DNA of 42,175 nucleotides from Terriglobia bacterium (lineage in GTDB: Bacteria; Acidobacteriota; Terriglobia; Bryobacterales; Bryobacteraceae). The position numbers were made by a program, and so were the translations under genes. The notes beneath the pieces were generated by a model. The model made no database searches. It was not told the origin of the DNA and was given only the letters and a program-made list of their open reading frames with translations. Location of the stretch: assembly GCA_020073365.1 (NCBI GenBank), contig JAIQFL010000058.1, forward strand, positions 1 through 42,175, in the 5' to 3' direction. This document shows, piece by piece, positions 26,559-35,644 of the stretch (positions are counted from its first letter, which is position 1; every line of letters starts with the position of its first letter).

Positions 26559-27500
26559 ATGGCTGACATTCCCACCAGAGCAGTCGTAAACCTCAGGCGC
26601 AGTCTGTTAACGTTAAGGCGGGAACGCAGCGACGATATGCGAGGCCGACTATTTAACCGCAGGCTGAGCCGAATCCGGAGTTCGGTGCCGAAAATCCCCG
26701 AACTTCTGGTGTGTTGTGCCAGAATCCTGTTGGAGATCCGGCAGCCTCTGCCGTTCTTGTTCAGCTACATCCTGCGCAAGCCGCTGACGGCCGGGTTGGT
26801 CGAGTTTCGTAACGGCGTCAAGGTGTACTTATCTCAGGACCGGGACGATCTGGCGACGGTGTGCGCAGTGTTTTTTCGTTCCACCTATACCGGTTTGGCT
26901 TCCCGCGATGTGGTCATCGACGTGGGAGCAAATATCGGGCTGTTCAGCATCTATGCCGTAAAGATTGCCGGAGCCAAGAAAGTATATGCATTCGAGCCGT
27001 GCCAGGAAAGCCTGGAATTCCTGCGGCGGAATATCGACGTCAACGGGCTTTCGGGCGCAGTGATTCCCTTTCGAGCCGCGGTGCGGGGAAGCGCGCCGGG
27101 GGAGTATGTGCAGTTTCCCGTCACGTCCTCGCCCTGCAACAGCCTTTCTGATGATGGTGTCCTCGCCTGCGAACCTGTGATCACCACAACGCTCGATCAG
27201 ATCGTCAAGGACAACGGCCTGCAATGGGTGGATTACTTGAAAATCGACTGCGAAGGGACGGAATACGAGATCATCCTGGAGATGGCGGAGCCGGTTTCAG
27301 ATTGCATCGCGCAGATCGCTGTAGAGTACCATGCCGGGAGGCAGTACGAATTGATCGATTTCCTCCAGTCGCGAGGCTTTCTCCTCACTCGTAGGTGGCA
27401 CATCCATGAGGGTATTGGCTTGCTGACCCTCCGGCGCCCGGCGCAGGAGAAACAAGTTGTCGAAAATACGTTGAGAAAACCGGGGGAAGCGGCTGTTTGA
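26559..27500 (+). CDS. FkbM-family SAM-dependent methyltransferase
   Basis: About 313 residues from the start used here. The SAM site VIDVGANIGLFSIYAVKIAG, the acidic ribose-binding loop YAFEPCQESLEFL and the FkbM signature YLKIDCEGTEYEIIL are intact. FkbM proteins O-methylate polyketides, sugars or glycolipids; the acceptor cannot be told from context. The first ~90 residues are a basic region (RRSLLTLRRER, RRLSRIRSS) with a short hydrophobic stretch, perhaps membrane-associated. The start is uncertain: ATG 26559 has GAGG six bases upstream, but ATGs at 26469 and 26637 are also in frame. Its neighbours are not glycosyltransferases, so it does not lie in an obvious polysaccharide cluster. Confidence 0.85.
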   Translation: MADIPTRAVVNLRRSLLTLRRERSDDMRGRLFNRRLSRIRSSVPKIPELLVCCARILLEIRQPLPFLFSYILRKPLTAGLVEFRNGVKVYLSQDRDDLATVCAVFFRSTYTGLASRDVVIDVGANIGLFSIYAVKIAGAKKVYAFEPCQESLEFLRRNIDVNGLSGAVIPFRAAVRGSAPGEYVQFPVTSSPCNSLSDDGVLACEPVITTTLDQIVKDNGLQWVDYLKIDCEGTEYEIILEMAEPVSDCIAQIAVEYHAGRQYELIDFLQSRGFLLTRRWHIHEGIGLLTLRRPAQEKQVVENTLRKPGEAAV

Positions 27501-27554
27501 GAACTGCAAAGAGACGCCGGCGACAGATGGGAGCCGCTCATGGGCGCGCAACCG

Positions 27555-28907
27555 TCACCAGGCGCCAACAAATACCAAAGGCTTCAAATCGGCCGACGGA
27601 AATGGGAAACCTAAATAGGCCGCAACCGTCGGAGCAACGCTGCGCATGTCCATCTCGCCGAGGGTGAGATCATGCCCCACTTCGGGCCCCGCAATGAAAA
27701 ACGAGGCGAGCATTTCGGGATCGGACGGCGAGTAGCCGTGGGTGCCTCCCTTGGTCGCGGTCACACGCACTCCCACGGTGCTCACGACGGAGAAGTTGGC
27801 TTGCATGTCCACCCAGAATGCGGCCTCCGGATTCCCACCCAGCGCCGCGACGGCCTTGCGGTCCAGAATCCGGGCGATGCCATTCGCCGGATCGGCGGCA
27901 AGACGCCGGAGCAGTTGCTCCACTTTGACGCGCGTCCCTTCGTCCTTGGGATCTTTCAACAGAATGGCGGCCGAGCCCCCATCCACCTTCGGAAACGCCT
28001 TCCAATCCGTCACCAGCGGTGCTCCCCGGAAACCGCTGCCCTGTCCGACCGTGACCAGCCCTTCCTCGGCGAAGGGTCTCATCAGATTGAGACTGTGGTC
28101 AATTCGGGAAAAGCCGTGATCGGAAACGATGCAAACCGCGTAGTCCGGAAGAACGGTGCGGGCCGCTTCCTCCAATTGCCCGACCATCTCGTCGATCTGT
28201 TCCAGCGTGTGATTGGATTCGGGGCTGAACGGGCCGGTGGCGTGCTGCAGGTGATCGAGCGCCGCCAGATGGACGGTCATCAATTGCGGTTTCCCGTGCC
28301 GCAGGATCCAGGCCGCGTACCGTGTGCGCGCCCAGTCGCCGGGGATGGCGTCATCCAGGTCGACGATATACGACCCCGCCTCTTGAGCGATCTCCGCAAC
28401 CAGCCCCGGCGTGCTCACCGCGCGCAGGAGTTTGAGGTCGTCGGCCGACTTCTGCGTACGCCAGTACTCCGGAACGTTGTAGCGGATTCCCTTCGCGCCG
28501 ACAGACACCGGCCAGGAAACGCTTCCCACGATCAACCCGGCCTTCGCCGCAGACTCCCACAAGGTGGGTACGGCGATGTCTTCGCTATACCAATACCAGC
28601 CTTCGAAGTTCTTCCCCAGCGGATCGAACGTGACGTTGGAATAGATTCCATGCCTGGCCGGCCAGACACCGGTCACGATGGTCGTATGGCTCGGATAAGT
28701 AACCGTGGGCAACGCGCCGCGCACGCCGGACGCATGAGCCCCATCCCGCAGAATGCGGCGCAAATGAGGAATCTTCAGGCCATGCGCATCGGCCTGGAGA
28801 ACGGAATCGGGCCGGAGGCCGTCGATGGAGATGAGCAGGAGCGCGTGCCCGGAAGCCCACAATGGAGTCAGCGCGAGCACCAGAAGAAGAAAAAGGCGGC
28901 GATGCAT
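27555..28907 (-). CDS. Exported type I phosphodiesterase/nucleotide pyrophosphatase (alkaline phosphatase superfamily)
   Basis: A 450-residue secreted enzyme. Signal peptide RRLFLLLVLALTPLWASG is followed directly by the first metal motif LLISIDGLRPD, the nucleophile Thr region PTVTYPSHTTIVTG, IVSDHGFSR and GTHGYSP, the zinc-ligand set of the NPP-type phosphodiesterases. Such enzymes hydrolyse nucleotides, nucleotide sugars or glycerophosphodiesters outside the cytoplasm. The gene diverges from a glpT-like transporter across 125 bases, and glpD follows nearby, so glycerophosphodiesters are a reasonable substrate guess. ATG 28907 is chosen since it opens the signal peptide; the frame continues 14 codons further upstream without similarity. 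Confidence 0.88.
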   Translation of the reverse strand: MHRRLFLLLVLALTPLWASGHALLLISIDGLRPDSVLQADAHGLKIPHLRRILRDGAHASGVRGALPTVTYPSHTTIVTGVWPARHGIYSNVTFDPLGKNFEGWYWYSEDIAVPTLWESAAKAGLIVGSVSWPVSVGAKGIRYNVPEYWRTQKSADDLKLLRAVSTPGLVAEIAQEAGSYIVDLDDAIPGDWARTRYAAWILRHGKPQLMTVHLAALDHLQHATGPFSPESNHTLEQIDEMVGQLEEAARTVLPDYAVCIVSDHGFSRIDHSLNLMRPFAEEGLVTVGQGSGFRGAPLVTDWKAFPKVDGGSAAILLKDPKDEGTRVKVEQLLRRLAADPANGIARILDRKAVAALGGNPEAAFWVDMQANFSVVSTVGVRVTATKGGTHGYSPSDPEMLASFFIAGPEVGHDLTLGEMDMRSVAPTVAAYLGFPFPSADLKPLVFVGAW

Positions 28908-29032
28908 GGCCCTATCGTAACTCCTGGCCGCGAAACCCTGAATACACACGTGAACAATTCTTCAGAGCACTTGACCTGATATTCTGATTCGTCATACCAT
29001 TGGCTTGAACCAAAAAGCTTAGGGGGCGTTGC

Positions 29033-30409
29033 GTGGGGCGTTTGAGCGATTGTTTGCGACCTGCTGCACACGTTGTCAGGCTTCCTGACGAGCAAATCAA
29101 AAATTTATACCCCAGGTTCCGCTTTCGAATCCTCGAATCCACGTTCATCGGCTACGCCACTTTTTACTTTGTCCGCAATAACTTACCGGTGGTCTCCAAG
29201 GAGATGGGGCAGGCCCTGCATTACTCCAAAGGCCAGATTGGCGATCTGCTCGCGCTTACCGCGATCGCTTATGGGATCGGCAAGTTCGTCCTGGGCGCCT
29301 GGAGCGACCGCAGCAATCCACGCTATTTCATGCCCGCCGGCCTGTTGCTGACGGCGCTGTGCAATTTCGCCTTCGGAGCGGTCAGCAGCTTCCCCGTGCA
29401 CCTTGCGCTTTGGACGCTCAACGGCCTGGCGCAGGGGATGGGATGGGCTCCCTGCGGCCGATCTCTGGGCCACTGGTATAGCGCGCGGGAGCGGGGAACG
29501 GTGTTCGCCTTCTGGAACCTCGCGGTCAACGTCGGGGGCGGCTTGACCGGTCTCATCGCCGCATACAGCACGGCGTGGATGGGATGGAGATCCGCCTTCT
29601 ATGTTCCGGGGGTATTGGCCGTACTGTGCGCCATTTACCTGGTGGTGAGGCTTCGGGATACACCGCAATCCGTCGGTCTCCCGCCCATCGAAGAGTACCG
29701 GAACGACTATCCCGCACAAGGTGTGCGCGACCGCGAAAAGGAACTGGGTACCCGCGATCTGCTGGTCACCTACGTCCTGAAGAACCGGTATATATGGCTG
29801 TTCGCCGCCGCCAACTTCTTTGTCTACCTCACCCGCTACAGCATGCTCGACTGGGGTCCTACCTACCTGAAAGAGGTCAAGCACGCCAGCCTGGAACAGG
29901 GGGGCTTCAGCACCGCCATCTATGAGCTCGGCGGCATGGTCAGCACCGTCCTGATGGGCTGGTTGTCGGACAAAGCCGGCGGACGGCGCGGCATGATCAG
30001 CGTGGTCTGCATGGTTCCGGTTTTCCTGGCGTTTATGGGCATTCTCTATACACCGTCCGAAATGTTGTGGCTGGACATGACGCTCTTCGGGATCGTCGGA
30101 TTCTTCGTCTACCCTCCGGTGATGCTTCTGCCGGTAATGGGCCTCGACTTCAGTTCCAAGAAGGCGGTGGGCACCACGGCGGGGTTCATCGGCCTCTTCG
30201 GCTATCTCGGCCGCACGGCCCAGGGCAAGGGTATTGGCACGCTGGCCGAGCGTTACGGATGGAACGCCGCCATTTACGGGATCCTGGTTTCCACGCTTCT
30301 GGGCATTCTGCTGCTGTCCCTGACGTGGAGACTGAGACCTGGCGCAGCCGGTCCCCTGCCGCACCCGGTGGCCGAAACCGCGGCGATTTCCAAAGGGGAT
30401 GCCGCATGA
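29033..30409 (+). CDS. GlpT-like organophosphate:phosphate antiporter (MFS)
   Basis: A 458-residue major facilitator protein of the OPA family. Early [15 protein letters not shown], the [18 protein letters not shown] loop between helices 2 and 3, and [20 protein letters not shown] are typical of GlpT/UhpT; about twelve helices fit the hydrophobicity. GlpT exchanges glycerol-3-phosphate for phosphate; hexose-phosphate transport is the main alternative. The start is a GTG at 29033 preceded by AGGGGG nine bases upstream. TTGACC (28971-28976) followed by TACCAT with 18-bp spacing is a possible promoter. The downstream glpD gene favours glycerol-3-phosphate as the cargo. The TonB receptor between them would supply outer-membrane passage. 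Confidence 0.9.
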   Translation: MGRLSDCLRPAAHVVRLPDEQIKNLYPRFRFRILESTFIGYATFYFVRNNLPVVSKEMGQALHYSKGQIGDLLALTAIAYGIGKFVLGAWSDRSNPRYFMPAGLLLTALCNFAFGAVSSFPVHLALWTLNGLAQGMGWAPCGRSLGHWYSARERGTVFAFWNLAVNVGGGLTGLIAAYSTAWMGWRSAFYVPGVLAVLCAIYLVVRLRDTPQSVGLPPIEEYRNDYPAQGVRDREKELGTRDLLVTYVLKNRYIWLFAAANFFVYLTRYSMLDWGPTYLKEVKHASLEQGGFSTAIYELGGMVSTVLMGWLSDKAGGRRGMISVVCMVPVFLAFMGILYTPSEMLWLDMTLFGIVGFFVYPPVMLLPVMGLDFSSKKAVGTTAGFIGLFGYLGRTAQGKGIGTLAERYGWNAAIYGILVSTLLGILLLSLTWRLRPGAAGPLPHPVAETAAISKGDAA

Positions 30410-30538
30410 AAAACGCAGAACCAATGCCCGGCGCTTTCGTGGTGCGCGAGCGCGCATCTCGGCAACTGTCACGCAGCAGTAATTCCGATGTAAACGTCTA
30501 TCAATATTTGCTTGAAACAATCTGTTGGAGGTTAGGCC

Positions 30539-33500
30539 GTGAACAATCTTTCCAAGACAACGCTGTTTCTCGGGTGTTTCCTGATCGCCACGTCGCTTTT
30601 CGCTCAGTTCGAAACCGCCGAGGTTCTGGGCACCGTGCGCGACTCCACGGGCGGCGCCATCGCCAAGGCGAATGTAACACTTACTAACCAGGACACGGGA
30701 ATTCAAGCCAAGACCGCCACCGACGAGAATGGCAACTACGATTTCTTCAACGTGAAGGTCGGCCGGTATACCATTACCGTGGAGCAATCCGGATTCTCGA
30801 AGTTCACCACGACCGGTGTGGTGGTGAACGTGAATGCCCGGCAGCGCGTGGATGCCAACATGCAGGTGGGCGCCATTACCGAATCGGTCGAGGTCACCGG
30901 CGCAGCCACCGCGCTGCAGACGGATTCGAGCGAGCACGGCCAGGTAATCCCCACCGCGGCCATCGCCGAACTCCCGCTCAACGGCCGCAACTATGCCGAC
31001 TTGGCGCTCTTGTCCACCAACGCCGTCAAGTCTCCCATCGCCATCTCCTTCTCGGCCAGCGGCACGCCCCGCGAAGGAGCCTTCAATGTAAACGGAATGC
31101 GCAGCACCTACAACAGTTTTCTGCTCGACGGCATGGACAACAACTCCTTCGGGACCAGCAACCAGGGCTACTCCTCCCAGTTGGTGCAATTGAACCCCGA
31201 CGCGGTCGCCGAATTCAAGGTCATCACCAGCAACTACAGCGCCGAATACGGACGCGTGGGCGGCGCGGTGGTGAGCGCGGTCATGAAATCCGGAACCAAC
31301 GAGTTTCACGGCTCGGCCTACGAGTACCTGCGCAACACGGCGCTGAACGCCACCGGCTTCCTGTTCAGTCCCGCCGTTTTTGTGAAGCCCACCCTCCAGC
31401 GCAACCAGTTCGGCGCCACCATCGGCGGACCCATTGTCAAAAACAAGCTCTTCTTCTTCGGCGATTACGAGGGCTACCGCCAGCTCCAGCGTTATCTCAA
31501 TTTCGACTCCATCCCCACCATGACCGACCGCCAGGGTATCCTCCCGGTAGCGGTGGTCAACCCGCTGACCGGCGTCGTGTACCCCGCCAACACCCAGATC
31601 CCCGTCGCGCAGTTGAATTCCTTCGCGGCCACGGTCCTGGCCGGCCTGCCCCCCACCAATGGCCCCGGACGCTCCAACAATGACGAAGCCCTGCTGCTCA
31701 TCCGCGATTACGGCGACAAGTTCGACGCCAAGCTCGACGGCCAGATCAACGACCGCATGTCGGCGTTCCTGCGCTTCAGCCAGCGCAAGGACTTGCAGTA
31801 TTACGCGCCCGACCTCACGGGTCCCTCCGGCGGCGACGGCAACGGCTACATTCACACCATCGATCAGGCCGCTTCGCTCGGCTACACCTGGACTATCACG
31901 CCAACCTCGGTCTTCCAGGCCCGCCTGGGCTTCTCCCATATGGTTGCCGGGAAGGTGCCGCCCTATTTGGGCGGGCCCAGCATGTCCTCCATGTTCCCCG
32001 GCCAATTTCAAGGCCTGCCCACCACCCCCAGCCTCACCGGCGGAATCAATACCCAGACCATCAGCGGGCTCACCGCCTTCGGCCGCCAGACCAGCAACCC
32101 GCAGTTCCAAAATCCTACTCTCTGGGATCCGGAGCTCAGCTACTCGAAGACCCTGCGCCGGCATTCTCTCAAAGTGGGTTATCAATTCCTGCCCATCCGC
32201 ACCGAGATTCTGGACACCAATCCGCTTTATGGCCAGGACACCTACACCGGGTTATTCAGCAAGCCCACCTGTGCGCAACTGGGCCAGCCTGCCGGCTGCA
32301 CCGTTCCGGCCGACAACACCAGCTACAGCCTCGCGGATTTCATGTTCGGCGTTCCCAACCAGGTGAACCTGGGAAGCTATACCATCATCAATCTCCGGCA
32401 ATTCGTCCACTCCATGTATTTCCAGGACGACTATCGCGTGACCTCGAAGCTTACGCTGAACGTCGGGCTGCGATGGGAGTTCGCGTCGCCGCTCTATGAG
32501 CGCGATAACAACTACTCGAATTTCGACCCCACCACCAACACCATGATCAAAGCCACCAGCGGAAGCCTGTTCAATCGCAGCCTGACGCACCCCGACTATC
32601 ATGATTTTGGGCCGCGCATTGGCACGGCGTACAGCATCGACGCAAAGACCGTGGTCCGCGCCGGATATGGGATCAGCTACACGTTCTTCAACCGGCCCGG
32701 CAGCGCGCAGGAGGGAATCAATGCTCCTCAGGCCCTCTTCGGTGTCTTCAGCCAGTCGATCCCTGCCGGCGGCCCCGTGCCGGCGAGTTTCCTCACCACC
32801 GGCAACAGCTTCACGACGAACATTGCCAGCCCCGCAGCCTTCAATCCGGCCCTCTCCAACGTGGTCTACACCCCGCCGGACAGTAAATGGCCGCGCATCC
32901 AAAACTGGTTCTTCTCGGTGCAGCGGCAACTCCCCAAAGACTGGGTACTCGAGCTGTCCTACAACGGAAACCACAGTACCCGGCTTCCCATCATTGCCGA
33001 TTACAATCAGGCGGCTCCCAACCTGCCCGGCCAAAGCCTGCCGGTCACCGCGCGCGTGCCGATACCCACTTTCGGGCCGATCACGTGGCTCGATCCGGCG
33101 GGCAACGGTACCTACAACGGTCTCTCGGCCCGCGTGGAGCACCGTTTCTCCAAAGGTTTGTATATCCTGAACTCGTTCACGTGGGGGAAAGCCATGGGTG
33201 ATTCCGAGCAGGCGCTCGAGTCTTACGCGGGCTACTTCCAGGCAAACCCCCAAAACATTCGCAACCTGGCCGCGGAAAAAGGGCCTTCCGAATATGACGT
33301 GAAGCTCAATAATGTCACCAGCGTGGTCTATCAGCTTCCCTTCGGCAAGGGCCGCCAATATGCGTCCAACATGAATCGGGTAGTCGATGCGTTTCTGGGC
33401 GGATGGCAACTCACCTCCATCAACACCGCTCACACCGGCACGCCGCTCGACGTGGTCTACGGTGCCACCGGGGCCAATATTGTCAGCTCCCTTTCCAACG

Positions 33501-33868
33501 ACTATCGCGGCCAGCCGTTCCTGCGCCCCAACGTGACCGGCAGCGCCGTCAGCCAGAGCCGCTCCGCCATGTTGAATACTTTCTTCGCCGGGTACACATT
33601 CACCACCCCGCCCGCCAGCGCGCCGTACGGGAATGTCGGCCGAAATTCGTTCCGCACTCCCAATTTCGATCAGTGGGATTTTTCCGTCGACAAGAACTTC
33701 CGGATCGTGGAAAGGGTCCGGCTGCAATTCCGGGCCGAGTTCTTCGACGTTCTGAACCACACGAATTTCGGGATACCGAACACCCAAACGACCAGTGCCG
33801 CCTTCGGCACCATTCGCGTTACCTACCCGTCGAGGCAGGGCCAGTTCGCCCTGAAGCTGATTTTCTAA
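30539..33868 (+). CDS. TonB-dependent receptor with N-terminal carboxypeptidase-regulatory domain (Oar-like)
   Basis: A 1109-residue outer-membrane protein. Signal peptide (TTLFLGCFLIATSLFAQ), an Ig-like carboxypeptidase regulatory domain near residues 28-105 (GTVRDSTGGAIAKANVTLTN, GNYDFFNVKVGRYTITVEQSG), a plug domain containing ELPLNGRNYADLALLSTN, and a long beta-barrel ending GQFALKLIF with the terminal Phe. This is the Oar/OmpA-like receptor type that is expanded in Acidobacteriota and imports large or scarce solutes using TonB. The GTG start is fixed by GGAGG seven bases upstream. Sandwiched between a glycerol-phosphate transporter and glpD, it probably admits a glycerophosphodiester or related compound; that is inference. 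Confidence 0.92.
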   Translation: MNNLSKTTLFLGCFLIATSLFAQFETAEVLGTVRDSTGGAIAKANVTLTNQDTGIQAKTATDENGNYDFFNVKVGRYTITVEQSGFSKFTTTGVVVNVNARQRVDANMQVGAITESVEVTGAATALQTDSSEHGQVIPTAAIAELPLNGRNYADLALLSTNAVKSPIAISFSASGTPREGAFNVNGMRSTYNSFLLDGMDNNSFGTSNQGYSSQLVQLNPDAVAEFKVITSNYSAEYGRVGGAVVSAVMKSGTNEFHGSAYEYLRNTALNATGFLFSPAVFVKPTLQRNQFGATIGGPIVKNKLFFFGDYEGYRQLQRYLNFDSIPTMTDRQGILPVAVVNPLTGVVYPANTQIPVAQLNSFAATVLAGLPPTNGPGRSNNDEALLLIRDYGDKFDAKLDGQINDRMSAFLRFSQRKDLQYYAPDLTGPSGGDGNGYIHTIDQAASLGYTWTITPTSVFQARLGFSHMVAGKVPPYLGGPSMSSMFPGQFQGLPTTPSLTGGINTQTISGLTAFGRQTSNPQFQNPTLWDPELSYSKTLRRHSLKVGYQFLPIRTEILDTNPLYGQDTYTGLFSKPTCAQLGQPAGCTVPADNTSYSLADFMFGVPNQVNLGSYTIINLRQFVHSMYFQDDYRVTSKLTLNVGLRWEFASPLYERDNNYSNFDPTTNTMIKATSGSLFNRSLTHPDYHDFGPRIGTAYSIDAKTVVRAGYGISYTFFNRPGSAQEGINAPQALFGVFSQSIPAGGPVPASFLTTGNSFTTNIASPAAFNPALSNVVYTPPDSKWPRIQNWFFSVQRQLPKDWVLELSYNGNHSTRLPIIADYNQAAPNLPGQSLPVTARVPIPTFGPITWLDPAGNGTYNGLSARVEHRFSKGLYILNSFTWGKAMGDSEQALESYAGYFQANPQNIRNLAAEKGPSEYDVKLNNVTSVVYQLPFGKGRQYASNMNRVVDAFLGGWQLTSINTAHTGTPLDVVYGATGANIVSSLSNDYRGQPFLRPNVTGSAVSQSRSAMLNTFFAGYTFTTPPASAPYGNVGRNSFRTPNFDQWDFSVDKNFRIVERVRLQFRAEFFDVLNHTNFGIPNTQTTSAAFGTIRVTYPSRQGQFALKLIF

Positions 33869-33936
33869 TGACGGCAGGCCGCTCCGTGACTTCCAGGAGC
33901 AACCCGTGACCGGGCGGCCTGTCGCATGATTCATAC

Positions 33937-35505
33937 ATGAACAGGCCCGAGATGTATCGCCGTCTCCGCGCTCAAACCGGGCGTTGGGACATGATCGTCG
34001 CTGGTGGAGGCGCCACGGGAGTTGGCGTAGCGATCGACGCCGCCACTCGCGGTTACGATGTGCTCCTGCTGGAACAAGCCGACTTCGGCAAGGGGACCTC
34101 GAGCCGCAGCACCAAGCTGGTCCATGGCGGAGTGCGCTACCTGGAACAGGGCAACGTGTCGCTGGTGATGGAGGCCCTTAAGGAGCGCGGCCTGCTTCTC
34201 CAAAACGCACCCCACCTGGTCGGCAATCTGGGCTTCGTGGTGCCGAGCTACGACTGGTGGGAAGCGCCGTTCTACGGGATCGGGCTGAAGCTGTACAATC
34301 TGCTCGCCGGCAAGTATGGCTTCGGACCTTCGCGGATTCTCTCCAGGGAAGAGACGCTGGAGCGTCTGCCCACCATCAAGACCGAAGGGCTCAAGGGCGG
34401 GGTCATCTACTTTGACGGCCAATTCGACGACTCGCGGCTGCTCATCAACCTGGTGGCGACGGCCTGCGAACAAGGCGCGACTCTGCTCAACTACGCCCAG
34501 GTCACAGAGCTTACCAAAGATGGCGAGGGTTTCGTGGACGGCGTCAAGTTCCGCGACGTCGAGACCGGGCAGGAAGGTGAAGCACGAGGCCGGGTAGTCA
34601 TCAACGCGACGGGGCCCTTCGCCGACAGCCTGCGGCGTAACGCCGACCCCTCGGTGGAGCCCATGATCGCTCCCAGCCAAGGCATCCACCTGGTGTTCGA
34701 CCGCTCATTCCTGGCCGGCGAGAGCGCCATCATGGTCCCGCATACCAGCGACGGGCGAGTGATGTTCGCCATTCCGTGGCATGGCCACACCGTGGTGGGA
34801 ACTACCGACACGCCGATTCCGGCGGCCACGATCGAGCCGGTTGCCCTGGAGCAGGAGATTGAGTTCATCCTCCAGACGGCCTCGTTGTATCTCGAAAAGA
34901 AGCCTGCGCGCAGCGACATCCTCAGCGTCTTCGCGGGAATTCGCCCGCTGGTACGTTCCGGCGATCACGGGAATACCGCGGCGCTTTCGCGCGATCACAC
35001 CATCCGCATCGAGAATTCCGGCATGGTCACGATTTGTGGAGGCAAATGGACTACCTATCGCCGCATGGCGGAGGATTGTGTCAATCAGGCGGCCACGCTT
35101 GCCCGATTGCCGGAACGGCCTTGCGTCACCGGTCATCTCAATATCCACGGCTTCCACCCGGCTTCCGGGAAGTTCGGCCACTTGTGGATGTACGGCTCCG
35201 ACGCGCCCCTGGTGCGGCAACTGGAGGAAAGCGATCCTGCGTGGGCTGAGCCGCTCGATGGCGCCCTCCCCTACACCGGCGCGGAAGTCATCTGGGCGGT
35301 GCGTCATGAAATGGCGCGCACCCTGGAGGACGTTCTGGCGCGGCGCACGCGTGCATTGTTCCTGAACGCCCAAGCTGCCATCCGGATGGCCGAGCGCGTT
35401 GTGGAATTGATGCGGCTTGAGTTGGACCGGGACAAAGAGTGGGAGGCGGAACAACTACGAAGATTCCACCGGACGGCTCAGAATTATTTGGTGGCGCGCG
35501 GGTAG
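33937..35505 (+). CDS. glpD: Aerobic glycerol-3-phosphate dehydrogenase
   Basis: A 522-residue FAD enzyme that oxidises glycerol-3-phosphate to dihydroxyacetone phosphate at the membrane and feeds electrons to quinone. The FAD fold IVAGGGATGVGVAIDAATRG, the GlpD signature FGKGTSSRSTKLVHGGVRYL, the GGVIYFDGQFDDSRL substrate region and the C-terminal GGKWTTYRRMAEDC and cap domain are present. Length is normal. It lies 68 bases after the TonB receptor and on the same strand as the glpT-like gene, so outer-membrane passage, uptake and oxidation are probably co-ordinated. No glycerol kinase is present, consistent with uptake of already phosphorylated glycerol. Confidence 0.95.
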   Translation: MNRPEMYRRLRAQTGRWDMIVAGGGATGVGVAIDAATRGYDVLLLEQADFGKGTSSRSTKLVHGGVRYLEQGNVSLVMEALKERGLLLQNAPHLVGNLGFVVPSYDWWEAPFYGIGLKLYNLLAGKYGFGPSRILSREETLERLPTIKTEGLKGGVIYFDGQFDDSRLLINLVATACEQGATLLNYAQVTELTKDGEGFVDGVKFRDVETGQEGEARGRVVINATGPFADSLRRNADPSVEPMIAPSQGIHLVFDRSFLAGESAIMVPHTSDGRVMFAIPWHGHTVVGTTDTPIPAATIEPVALEQEIEFILQTASLYLEKKPARSDILSVFAGIRPLVRSGDHGNTAALSRDHTIRIENSGMVTICGGKWTTYRRMAEDCVNQAATLARLPERPCVTGHLNIHGFHPASGKFGHLWMYGSDAPLVRQLEESDPAWAEPLDGALPYTGAEVIWAVRHEMARTLEDVLARRTRALFLNAQAAIRMAERVVELMRLELDRDKEWEAEQLRRFHRTAQNYLVARG

Positions 35506-35644
35506 CGGGCCAGAAAGCCGTATCTGGCCCGCAACCGGAACAAGTCCAAGACGGCGACTCTCCGTTCAAGTGGCCTCGCCAGTTTCCGGGTAAGTCCGGT
35601 TTATCTGCCGCAATCTTGTGGGCACGCTCCCCGCGCCCGTTAGT

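Noticed and set aside
29183..32185. 1000-residue open frame on the minus strand
   Set aside because: It lies opposite the glpT-like gene and the TonB receptor, has low-complexity Gly/Val/Arg-rich composition and no family motif; long antisense frames are expected in high-GC DNA.
32252..33934. 560-residue minus-strand frame, plus similar ones at 21881-23497 (+), 11872-13377 (-), 24942-26003 (+), 27672-28979 (+) and 41139-42170 (-)
   Set aside because: Each is antisense to a gene with clear family motifs and codon bias; none has a signal, domain or plausible ribosome site of its own.
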